Of a stretch of DNA of 54,928 nt, positions 6,491 through 11,621 are shown piece after piece. The stretch spans positions 1 to 54,928 of IMG/VR virus record IMGVR_UViG_3300043409_000503. One strand, written 5' to 3'. The position numbers and the translations under genes were made by a program. Within the stretch, counting starts at the first letter, position 1. Every line of letters begins with the position of its first letter. This DNA comes from a virus. The notes below the pieces were generated by a model that made no database searches, had not been told where the DNA came from, and saw only the letters and a program-made list of their open reading frames with translations.

Positions 6491-6754
6491 ATGAAACAGC
6501 ATCCTTACCTAGAGTACTTTGTCCGCGGCGCCTGGGGCGACATCGAGTGCTTAGTCAACGTTACCCACTTCCATCATCAACCTGCGGACCGTAGTTGCAC
6601 AGACAGCGACATGGACTACCGCGGCTTCACCGAAGTCGAATTCGGTTTGCTGCACCTTGATGGCACGCCGGCGCCTGAGCTGGAAGAGCTGATGGATATC
6701 AAGAAAGTTGCGGATATCGAAGAGATGATTATTGCTAACCTTTGGGAGAACTAA
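6491..6754 (+). CDS. Hypothetical protein, 87 aa
   Basis: First gene behind promoter/operator copy 2. Rich in His and acidic residues: NVTHFHHQPADRSCTDSDMD, and a C-terminal acidic helix. The N-terminal EYFVRGAWGDIECLVNV reads as beta strands. Possibly metal-binding because of the His cluster; otherwise not recognised. Confidence 0.7.
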   Translation: MKQHPYLEYFVRGAWGDIECLVNVTHFHHQPADRSCTDSDMDYRGFTEVEFGLLHLDGTPAPELEELMDIKKVADIEEMIIANLWEN

Positions 6755-6755
6755 G

Positions 6756-6953
6756 ATGCTGGCTTACTGCGATTACATTATTACTATCATTAAGACTAAC
6801 CTGCTGCCGCACGACGACCTGGCGCACATCGATACGGTTGGCCCGGTTAACTACGACCTGGGCCCGAACGGGGAGTTCCTGGGCACCGCTAAGACGCTGG
6901 AAGTGACGGACATGAACGGCAAACGTTACCTGATCACAGTGGAGGAGCTATGA
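6756..6953 (+). CDS. Hypothetical protein, 65 aa
   Basis: The start is placed at ATG 6756, after GGGAGAACTAAG, because the upstream part of the frame lies inside the previous gene. Contains a helix (YCDYIITIIKTNLL) and strands (TLEVTDMNGKRYLITVEEL). Not recognised. Confidence 0.65.
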   Translation: MLAYCDYIITIIKTNLLPHDDLAHIDTVGPVNYDLGPNGEFLGTAKTLEVTDMNGKRYLITVEEL

Positions 6954-7135
6954 GCATTAGCCCGGACGATGTCTATAAGAAGGCTATACAGCTCGGCTTT
7001 AATCCAGAGACCGACGAGATCCGCTTAGGGCGCCTTCTAGCCCTTTCGCAGTCGTTCTATCACCAAGGGTTTATGGAGGGCGTAGAGAGCCTTAAAACGG
7101 CCTTAGAACACGCCAGGACAGGGGAGGCAGTATGA
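6950..7135 (+). CDS. Hypothetical helical protein, 61 aa
   Basis: ATGA overlap with the previous gene. Sequence SPDDVYKKAIQLGFNPETDE then LGRLLALSQSFYHQGFMEG suggests a small helical bundle. Not recognised. Translationally coupled on both sides. Confidence 0.65.
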   Translation: MSISPDDVYKKAIQLGFNPETDEIRLGRLLALSQSFYHQGFMEGVESLKTALEHARTGEAV

Positions 7136-7359
7136 AACGCGTAACGTTAGAGGACGCGCCTGCTGAGTACAGCCTAGAGCAGGCAACGATCTGGCTGGAG
7201 GCCTACAACCAGGGATTTGAGGTCGGTGTTGAGGTTGAGCGGGATGATTGTGCGCGGATGGCTGACCATTACTTTGACTACGCCCCGAGTAAGCAGATGC
7301 GCGTTGCTTACGGGAACCTTGCTGACGCCATTCGTGGGAGAGATCATGACAACCTGTAA
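7132..7359 (+). CDS. Hypothetical protein with 'ERDDCARMAD' motif, 75 aa
   Basis: ATGA overlap with the previous gene. The middle part FEVGVEVERDDCARMADHYF belongs to the 'ERe.CAk...' group of small early proteins in this genome; the rest (SKQMRVAYGNLADAIRGR) is helical. Function unknown. Confidence 0.7.
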   Translation: MKRVTLEDAPAEYSLEQATIWLEAYNQGFEVGVEVERDDCARMADHYFDYAPSKQMRVAYGNLADAIRGRDHDNL

Positions 7360-7597
7360 CGATATGCACATCCGCGGTTTAGAGTTATTAATTGAATCGC
7401 TCGACAAACAAATTGAAGATGATTCCGAAAAAAACGGGGTGCATCACGACGCCATCCGAGTGGTATTACGGCATATTTATGATAAGGAAGGCATCGCCGT
7501 TATTAGAATGTTAAGCGATAAAATTCAGAAGGAAGTAGATAACGTCCCTTTTGCAGATTGGCTCATGCATTTTTTATATGACTTTGAATATGACTGA
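7346..7597 (+). CDS. Hypothetical helical protein, 83 aa
   Basis: ATG 7346 follows GGGAGAGATC; the longer frame upstream is out of phase with the real preceding gene and was discarded. Helical and acidic: IRGLELLIESLDKQIEDDSE and IAVIRMLSDKIQKEVDN. A+T-richer than its neighbours. Not recognised. Confidence 0.65.
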   Translation: MTTCNDMHIRGLELLIESLDKQIEDDSEKNGVHHDAIRVVLRHIYDKEGIAVIRMLSDKIQKEVDNVPFADWLMHFLYDFEYD

Positions 7598-7760
7598 CAT
7601 TATCCAACTAGCAATTGATGCCAGCGTTAAAGCTGAGCGTGAGGCCTGCGCGAAGCTATGCGAGGCCCTAGCTAAATGGCATAGCGAGACGGTAGCGGCG
7701 GCCTTTGAGTCTGCTGCTGAGGCAATCAGAATGAGGGGGGATAAGAATGACGCGAAATAA
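7590..7760 (+). CDS. 'EREACAKLCE' family small protein, 56 aa
   Basis: ATG 7590 overlaps the previous gene. MTDIIQLAIDASVKAEREAC then AKLCEALAKWHSETVAAAFE is the classic form of a very common phage small-protein motif: a helix with two Cys four residues apart, followed by AIRMRG. The function of this family is not known to me. Confidence 0.75.
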   Translation: MTDIIQLAIDASVKAEREACAKLCEALAKWHSETVAAAFESAAEAIRMRGDKNDAK

Positions 7761-8139
7761 TATTGTTAAGTGGGCCCAGGACGCTGGGGTTATGCCGCTA
7801 GGCTGCGACGCGACAGAGGATCAATGGCAATCACTAGAGTTGTTTACAGCGTTAGTCTTAACAGCAGAGCGCCGGCGTCAAGCTCATGGTGCGGCATATT
7901 GGACTGCTTATGAGTATGACGTTGCCGCAGAAGAGCGCGAGGAATGTGCGAAGTTGTGTTTTCAAATGTGGAACAAATGGTTGGACTCTGAAGATAAAAG
8001 TGATTTTAGGCCGCCCGATGCAGAGGATTGTGCCGCAGCTATCCGCGCAAGAGGGGTGGCCATGACGCAAGATGAGAAAGATGTTCTTCAGAATGCCCTT
8101 GACGAGGCTATGGTTGAGATAAGGGGAAGGAACTCATGA
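7747..8139 (+). CDS. 'EREECAKLCF' family protein, 130 aa
   Basis: Overlaps its neighbour by 14 nt. It has an N-terminal helical part (KWAQDAGVMPLGCDATEDQW) seen in other phage proteins that contain this motif, then AAEEREECAKLCFQMWNKWL, then AEDCAAAIRARG. A C-terminal acidic helix follows. It seems to be the longer member of the same family as the preceding gene. Confidence 0.75.
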   Translation: MTRNNIVKWAQDAGVMPLGCDATEDQWQSLELFTALVLTAERRRQAHGAAYWTAYEYDVAAEEREECAKLCFQMWNKWLDSEDKSDFRPPDAEDCAAAIRARGVAMTQDEKDVLQNALDEAMVEIRGRNS

Positions 8140-8381
8140 CTGACAAAGAAGTAATGCAGGCAGCACTAGCGCAGCCTGAACGAGCAGAATGTGACGGCGG
8201 GCAGTGTGGTATTGGCGGGTATTGTAAGCAGTGTCCAAAGACGCAGCTTAAACGCGAATGGCAGGGGCTGACCGATGAGGAATACGAAGCAATGGCAGAG
8301 CAGTATGTAACTAACTGCTATTTCGATACATTGGAATACGCAAAAGCCATCGAAGCAAAGCTAAAGGAGAAGAACACATGA
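8136..8381 (+). CDS. Cys-rich small protein with 'REWQGLTDEE' motif, 81 aa
   Basis: ATGA overlap. Cys-containing segment ECDGGQCGIGGYCKQC, then REWQGLTDEEYEAMAEQYV, and the end AIEAKLKEKNT. The last part is encoded by a junction repeat (copy 1 at 8352-8383) that also supplies the next ribosome-binding site. Paralogous to 9201-9440, which shares REWQGLTD and the EAKLKEKN tail. Function unknown. Confidence 0.7.
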   Translation: MTDKEVMQAALAQPERAECDGGQCGIGGYCKQCPKTQLKREWQGLTDEEYEAMAEQYVTNCYFDTLEYAKAIEAKLKEKNT

Positions 8382-8587
8382 CAATCGACATGAAAAAAAT
8401 ATGGTTTGTAGACGGACAAATAATTGAGGAACAAATACCTGAAGAAAAAATTTATTGGCAAAGCCTTACCAAAACAGATATTGACAAGGCATGGGAATGG
8501 GCACAAAAAAGCTCACCTTACGGGGTAACCCGTATCGAAACATTTGCCAGAGCTATCGAAGCCAAGCTAAAGGAGAAGAACACATGA
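8378..8587 (+). CDS. Hypothetical protein ending in the shared EAKLKEKNT tail, 69 aa
   Basis: ATGA overlap with the previous gene. The N-terminal part MKKIWFVDGQIIEEQIPEEK differs from its neighbours, while the C-terminus (FARAIEAKLKEKNT) is nearly identical to that of 8136-8381 because it lies in the junction repeat. A+T-rich. Function unknown. Confidence 0.65.
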   Translation: MTIDMKKIWFVDGQIIEEQIPEEKIYWQSLTKTDIDKAWEWAQKSSPYGVTRIETFARAIEAKLKEKNT

Positions 8588-8745
8588 CAATGCACACTTA
8601 CCCGCTAAACGATTTGCGCGAACATGAAACTGATAAAGGTGCATTTTGCTGGTGCAGACCGGAGTACGACGAGGAGTATGACTTGTACGTACATAGAAGC
8701 ATGGATGGGCGCGAAGAATACGAAGAAGGAAGGAAGCCGACATGA
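8584..8745 (+). CDS. 'PLNDLREH...CWC' small protein, copy 1, 53 aa
   Basis: ATG 8584 lies inside junction repeat copy 2. The sequence YPLNDLREHETDKGAFCWCR, then acidic DEEYDLYVH and the end EEGRKPT, is clearly paralogous to 9004-9204. The 'PLnDlreH......CwC.P..de....v.H.s.D.Re.yE' pattern is common in phage small proteins; the Cys-Trp-Cys and His may bind metal. Function unknown. Confidence 0.75.
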   Translation: MTMHTYPLNDLREHETDKGAFCWCRPEYDEEYDLYVHRSMDGREEYEEGRKPT

Positions 8746-8990
8746 ATGAACAAATTAAACAACTTGCTAAACAGGCAGGATTTTACAAGTACGGTGATGA
8801 TTTTGAAGACATAATAGAAAAATTCGCCGAGTTGATTGTGCTGGAATGTATGCGTATGTGTGAGGTTACGGAGATGAGTTTTGTGACTCATGGTTGTGAT
8901 GTTGAGGCATCGGGTGCAATTACGGTTAGAAAATTTATTGCTGAACATTTTGAAGTTGGAGATATACCCGAGCCATCGAAGCCAAATTAA
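8742..8990 (+). CDS. Hypothetical protein, 82 aa
   Basis: ATGA overlap. MNEQIKQLAKQAGFYKYGDD then FAELIVLECMRMCEV resembles the 'LA..aGf......e.FA.lIv.EC...C' small phage family, so it belongs loosely with the Cys-helix proteins. Its stop codon falls within junction repeat copy 3, read in a different frame from the other copies. Confidence 0.7.
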   Translation: MNEQIKQLAKQAGFYKYGDDFEDIIEKFAELIVLECMRMCEVTEMSFVTHGCDVEASGAITVRKFIAEHFEVGDIPEPSKPN

Positions 8991-9003
8991 GGGAGAAGAA
9001 CAC

Positions 9004-9204
9004 ATGACATGGCAAGTATGGACAAACATAATGCAGAAGAACGGGGCTTCAACTCATGTGGTTCCGTTAAACGATCTTCGAGAACACGCAGAAGAAGCGA
9101 CGTGCTGGTGTAACCCGCGAGTTGACGAGGAGTTGAATTTAGTTACGCACAACAGCGCAGACAATAGAGAGGCGTTTGAAACAGGGGAAAGGAAGCCGAC
9201 ATGA
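9004..9204 (+). CDS. 'PLNDLREH...CWC' small protein, copy 2, 66 aa
   Basis: ATG 9004 is supplied by junction repeat copy 3. PLNDLREHAEEATCWCNPRV then DEELNLVTHNSADNREAFE and GERKPT align with 8584-8745, with a longer N-terminus. The DNA at the 3' end (AAGGAAGCCGACATGAAT) is identical in both copies, showing a duplication of the cassette. Confidence 0.75.
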   Translation: MTWQVWTNIMQKNGASTHVVPLNDLREHAEEATCWCNPRVDEELNLVTHNSADNREAFETGERKPT

Positions 9205-9440
9205 ATTGCAAAGACGATGTTGAGGAAAAGTTTATAAAAGATTGGAACGAAGGCAAAGTGCGGCGCGTGTCTGACGGTAAAAGAATGGTTCCAGAGCGCG
9301 AATGGCAGGGGCTGACGGATGGTGAGAGAGAACAAATTGAAATAAAAGCTAACGACAAGAGTGAGATGACGGCTTGGGAATACGCACATCGTGTCGGTAA
9401 CTTTACAGAAGCCAAGCTAAAGGAGAAGAACAGTGGATAA
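9201..9440 (+). CDS. 'REWQGLTDGE' paralog, 79 aa
   Basis: ATGA overlap. Shares EREWQGLTDGE and the tail EAKLKEKNSG with 8136-8381 but lacks its Cys-rich N-terminus. Instead it starts MNCKDDVEEKFIKDWNEGKV. This is evidence that small-gene ends are recombined at the junction repeats. Confidence 0.7.
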   Translation: MNCKDDVEEKFIKDWNEGKVRRVSDGKRMVPEREWQGLTDGEREQIEIKANDKSEMTAWEYAHRVGNFTEAKLKEKNSG

Positions 9441-9690
9441 GAATATATGCGGCATCTGTCGGGACGGGCTTGTTTATGAAGTCACCAGAGTAAATGACGA
9501 GTACAAAGTCAAAACTGGAAAAGCGTTTGCAATAGACCTGACAAACCCGTTGAAGACTATAGATAGCACAGTCGGGGGGATGCACCGTAAGCAGTTGCAC
9601 GACTTGCTAGATGAGTGGATTGATAATGCGCTAAAAGATATGACGGGTACTAACGGCCTAGCCTCAGGCCGGTTTCCCTGTGACCACTAG
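9433..9690 (+). CDS. Hypothetical protein with CxxC, 85 aa
   Basis: GTG start just after junction repeat copy 4 (AAGGAGAAGAACAGTG). The N-terminal ICGICRDGLVYEVTRVNDEY could bind a metal through the Cys pair. LHDLLDEWIDNALKDM is helical. Not recognised. The stop codon lies in the stem of a hairpin. Confidence 0.65.
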   Translation: MDKNICGICRDGLVYEVTRVNDEYKVKTGKAFAIDLTNPLKTIDSTVGGMHRKQLHDLLDEWIDNALKDMTGTNGLASGRFPCDH

Positions 9691-9730
9691 GTAGCCAGAC
9701 CAATTAACTGCCTAGTAAATTAATTATACT
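9686..9730 (+). promoter_or_regulatory. Hairpin and possible promoter between 9690 and 9745
   Basis: A 9-bp stem (9686-9694 with 9708-9716, one G-T pair, loop 13 nt) overlaps the stop codon of the previous gene. It is followed by TATACT (9725-9730), a possible -10 box. The best -35 candidate (TTAACT, 9704-9709) leaves only 15 bp, so the promoter call is weak. There is no T-run, so a pure terminator is unlikely. The hairpin may be an operator or a processing/attenuation element. Confidence 0.35.
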
Positions 9731-9744
9731 GTAAGGAAAAAAAT

Positions 9745-10083
9745 ATGAGCGACTGGATGACTGAAGAGTACGGGTTCCCGCACAAGGATGGCAAGGTGAG
9801 ATGGTACGTAGTTGGCGCGGAGGAAGATGTTTATGGATACCTTGGCTGGTACGACATGACTGATTGGGACAAAGGGCTTGAAGAGGTTCTGTTTGATGCA
9901 AGGCAAATCGTACAAGTCGCAAACGGGGGGCTTGATTTTCAAGTCTTACGACATGATCAAATTATTACTTTAGCAAATAATGTTAAATGGGCATTAGAGG
10001 ATGCGTTAGTAGTTCCAGGAGAAACCACGTTTAATTATTGGTATAAGAGGAAAGAAGCATTAAAAGGGGATTCTCAAGAATGA
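9745..10083 (+). CDS. Hypothetical acidic protein, 112 aa
   Basis: Preceded by GTAAGGAAAAAAAT. Alpha/beta composition with many Trp and acidic residues: VRWYVVGAEEDVYGYLGWYD, and the C-terminal YWYKRKEALKG. Not recognised. First gene after the hairpin region and coupled (ATGA) to the next HTH gene. Confidence 0.7.
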   Translation: MSDWMTEEYGFPHKDGKVRWYVVGAEEDVYGYLGWYDMTDWDKGLEEVLFDARQIVQVANGGLDFQVLRHDQIITLANNVKWALEDALVVPGETTFNYWYKRKEALKGDSQE

Positions 10084-10316
10084 GACCGCATGCACTGCTG
10101 GACTATTTGATTGAGAACCGTTGGGCAGATGGTGACCGGGACTTAGTAGAGTTACTAGACATGCCACGCTCTACGATTAGCAAGATTAGGCACCGTAACG
10201 CAATTGTTAACCCAACCCACATCCTGAGTATTTATGACGCGACGAACTTGAGCATTGACGAAATTAGGGGGCTCATTGACAAGGCATCGAAGGAGACAAA
10301 TGATGAAGACGAGTGA
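10080..10316 (+). CDS. Helix-turn-helix protein, 78 aa; possible late-gene regulator
   Basis: LVELLDMPRSTISKIRHRNA (residues about 21-40) is an HTH of the Cro/YdaS or XRE type, and IYDATNLSIDEIRGLI fits the remaining helices. It is the last regulator gene before the late promoter at 10499, the place where lambda-type phages put the antiterminator Q. It could control that promoter directly. This is inferred from position; no Q-family similarity is visible. Confidence 0.75.
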   Translation: MRPHALLDYLIENRWADGDRDLVELLDMPRSTISKIRHRNAIVNPTHILSIYDATNLSIDEIRGLIDKASKETNDEDE

Positions 10317-10398
10317 TACAATGAAACCTAAGCCGTGGGAGATTGTAGTGGCCACAGTATCAATTGTGCTGCTGTTCCTTTTGGCTGCATTACTTTAA
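10300..10398 (+). CDS. Small membrane peptide, 32 aa
   Basis: ATG 10300 (or 10303) follows AAGGAGACAA and overlaps the end of the HTH gene. A short polar N-terminus with Lys residues precedes one hydrophobic helix (IVVATVSIVLLFLLAALL) that runs to the stop. Likely an inner-membrane peptide with N-in topology. No family recognised; a role in early host takeover or lysis timing is only a guess. Confidence 0.55.
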   Translation: MMKTSDTMKPKPWEIVVATVSIVLLFLLAALL

Positions 10399-10498
10399 CC
10401 TTTAAGGCGTCCTATAAGGGGTCCTTGAAGGCTACCGGTGGTCTGGAGTTTGCCTTGGTCGGTTTCGCTGGGCCTGACACCTCGGAAAGACGGGGGAC
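10399..10498 (+). other. Gene-free segment upstream of the late promoter
   Basis: No gene or convincing start signal is seen in this 100-bp piece. It is rich in short complementary G and C blocks (for example AAGG at 10412-10415 with CCTT at 10422-10425), so its RNA could fold, but no T-run ends a stem and no clear terminator is visible. It forms the start of a 549-bp stretch without genes (10399-10947). Confidence 0.5.
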
Positions 10499-10527
10499 TT
10501 GACAGTATTAGTCTGGGCAATTAATAT
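10499..10527 (+). promoter_or_regulatory. Strong sigma-70 promoter, likely late promoter
   Basis: A perfect -35 TTGACA (10499-10504), a 17-bp spacer and -10 TAATAT (10522-10527). This is the best promoter in the window. Expected start about 10534. It lies at the border of the early small-gene region and the packaging/structural genes, followed first by a short terminated unit and then by the terminase operon, as in lambda PR'. Confidence 0.75.
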
Positions 10528-10533
10528 TCACAT

Positions 10534-10680
10534 ATCCAATTGGGTGGTGCCGATTGGTAGTTTCCAACAACGAGAGAATGCCCTGATAAGGCAGGCTTCG
10601 TCAAAGCTTCGAGAATGTGGTTGGACACACTCTCATAAGCGGCCAACCAAGCCTAAAGCCTCCTTTTCAGGGCTTTTTTA
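10534..10680 (+). ncRNA. Predicted short leader RNA of about 145 nt
   Basis: Bounded by the promoter at 10499-10527 and the terminator at 10655-10679. It contains helices TCCAAC (10563-10568) with GTTGGA (10620-10625), and GAGAG (10572-10576) with CTCTC (10630-10634). These cross each other, so they form either a pseudoknot or two alternative folds. The hairpin GCC-CTGATAA-GGC (10580-10592) sits between. No credible reading frame fits inside. The layout matches the lambda 6S RNA made from PR' in the absence of Q. An independent regulatory RNA is the alternative. Confidence 0.55.
10655..10679 (+). terminator. Rho-independent terminator between late promoter and late genes
   Basis: Stem AAAGCC (10655-10660) with GGCTTT (10671-10676), extendable by one T-G pair, 8-10-nt loop, and six T (10674-10679) running through the 3' arm. 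Late-gene transcription from the promoter at 10499 must pass this site, which implies antitermination or partial read-through. Confidence 0.65.
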
Positions 10681-10947
10681 TTGGTGGCTGCCGATAGACA
10701 TGCGGTACGTCGGTGGTGTCTTGGTACTACTCTGCTACACGAGCAAGCCAGAGCAGAGACGGTGGGCGAATCCTAGAGCCGGGTGGTTGAGAATAGTCTG
10801 GGATGCTGTGCGACGGGGATGGCTCCGGGCGACAGAAAAGCGAGTCCGTTTCATTACGGTATGGGCTTGCTTTGCTCTAAGGATTCACCAAGCGACACCC
10901 TCAAAAAGCCTATAAGGCACAAACGACTACCTTCACAAGGGAAAGAG
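10681..10947 (+). other. Structured untranslated leader of the late operon
   Basis: There is no believable gene here. A long-range helix pairs GAATCCTAGAG (10768-10778) with CTCTAAGGATTC (10875-10886, one bulged A), closing a domain of about 120 nt. A perfect 7-bp hairpin CTCTGCT...AGCAGAG with a 15-nt loop lies just before it, around 10730-10758. A small stem CCGT-TTCATT-ACGG lies inside. The first 16 nt (10680-10695) nearly repeat 10539-10554 at the 5' end of the short leader RNA. This could be a put-like antitermination RNA or a stability element. No tRNA cloverleaf was found. Confidence 0.45.
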
Positions 10948-11112
10948 ATGAAACCACTTACAGAAGCCCAGATCCAAGAGCTATACGACATAGCCGCAAT
11001 GGAAGCCTGGAAGACCTTCGCAGCCTACCCGCCAGAAATATTCCCCATCATCTTCGCCAGAGCTATCGAGTCCTATCACGGGATAGAAGATAGACAAGCC
11101 CCAGAAGCGTAA
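10948..11112 (+). CDS. Small hypothetical protein, 54 aa
   Basis: ATG 10948 follows AAGGGAAAGAG; the longer open frame upstream crosses the structured leader and is rejected. Sequence MKPLTEAQIQELYDIAAMEA then PPEIFPIIFARAIESYHGIE. The 'iFARAIE..HGI' ending is a recognisable phage small-protein pattern, also found as FARAIEAKL in 8378-8587. First gene of the late operon. Function unknown. Confidence 0.7.
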   Translation: MKPLTEAQIQELYDIAAMEAWKTFAAYPPEIFPIIFARAIESYHGIEDRQAPEA

Positions 11113-11138
11113 GTACACTGCGACCAAAGGAGCACACT

Positions 11139-11621
11139 ATGGCCAAGATGGGAAGACCCAGCATATACAACGCTGAACTAGCTGCGAGTATCCTAATTAG
11201 GATCAGTAACGGCGAGTCGCTGCGTAGTATTACGAAGGACGAGGGGATGCCGACGCAAAGCTCGGTGTACCTGTGGTTGCTACAAAAGCCAGACTTCTCA
11301 GAGCAATATACGCGTGCACGGGAGGAGCAGGCTGATACTTTAGCTGACGAGATCCTAGCTATTGCTGATGAGACGCCCGACTCTGTGACTGACGAGAAGG
11401 GGATTAGCCGCACCGATTCTGGCTGGGTAACCTGGCAGCGGAACCGCGTTGACGCCAGGAAATGGGTAGCCAGCAAGCTCAAGCCGAAGAAGTATGGCGA
11501 GGCCCTCAAGGTCGGTGGTGACAAGGATAACCCATTAGCGGTGACGGTGGGGACTGAGGTCTTCGATAGCGTGCTAGAGAACCTAGCGCTGCAGAAGCAA
11601 CTGCAGAAGCCTAAAAAATGA
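11139..11621 (+). CDS. terS: Terminase small subunit, 160 aa
   Basis: Recognises phage DNA and starts packaging with the large subunit. The N-terminal HTH (ISNGESLRSITKDEGMPTQS) is the DNA-binding part. ADTLADEILAIADETPDSV and the block VDARKWVASKLKPKKYGEAL are hallmarks of this TerS type. The C-terminus is a helical, charged oligomer/TerL-binding tail. RBS AAAGGAG. It overlaps TerL by 4 nt, the usual coupling. Confidence 0.92.
   Translation: MAKMGRPSIYNAELAASILIRISNGESLRSITKDEGMPTQSSVYLWLLQKPDFSEQYTRAREEQADTLADEILAIADETPDSVTDEKGISRTDSGWVTWQRNRVDARKWVASKLKPKKYGEALKVGGDKDNPLAVTVGTEVFDSVLENLALQKQLQKPKK

Larger units (their letters stand above)
8352..9432 (+). repeat. Four dispersed gene-junction repeats carrying a ribosome-binding site
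   Basis: A roughly 25-32-bp sequence reading GAAGCCAAGCTAAAGGAGAA, then GAACACATGACA, occurs at 8352-8383, 8558-8589, 8978-9009 and 9408-9432 (the last diverges before its start codon). Three copies encode the tail EAKLKEKN. The copy at 8978 is read in another frame (SKPN, stop), so the similarity is at DNA level and not just protein level. Each copy contains AAGGAG or AGGGAG plus the next start codon. A second junction repeat, AAGGAAGCCGACATGAAT, is at 8730-8747 and 9189-9206. Confidence 0.85.

Noticed and set aside
10499-10915. 138-aa open frame across the late promoter and leader
   Set aside because: Its start codon is the TTG of the -35 box. It runs through the terminator and the long-range helix, has no ribosome-binding site, and its composition (many Trp and Arg in odd places) is not protein-like.
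10681-10947. tRNA-like segment (GGGCGAATCC resembling a T-loop)
   Set aside because: No acceptor, D- or anticodon arm could be fitted around it.
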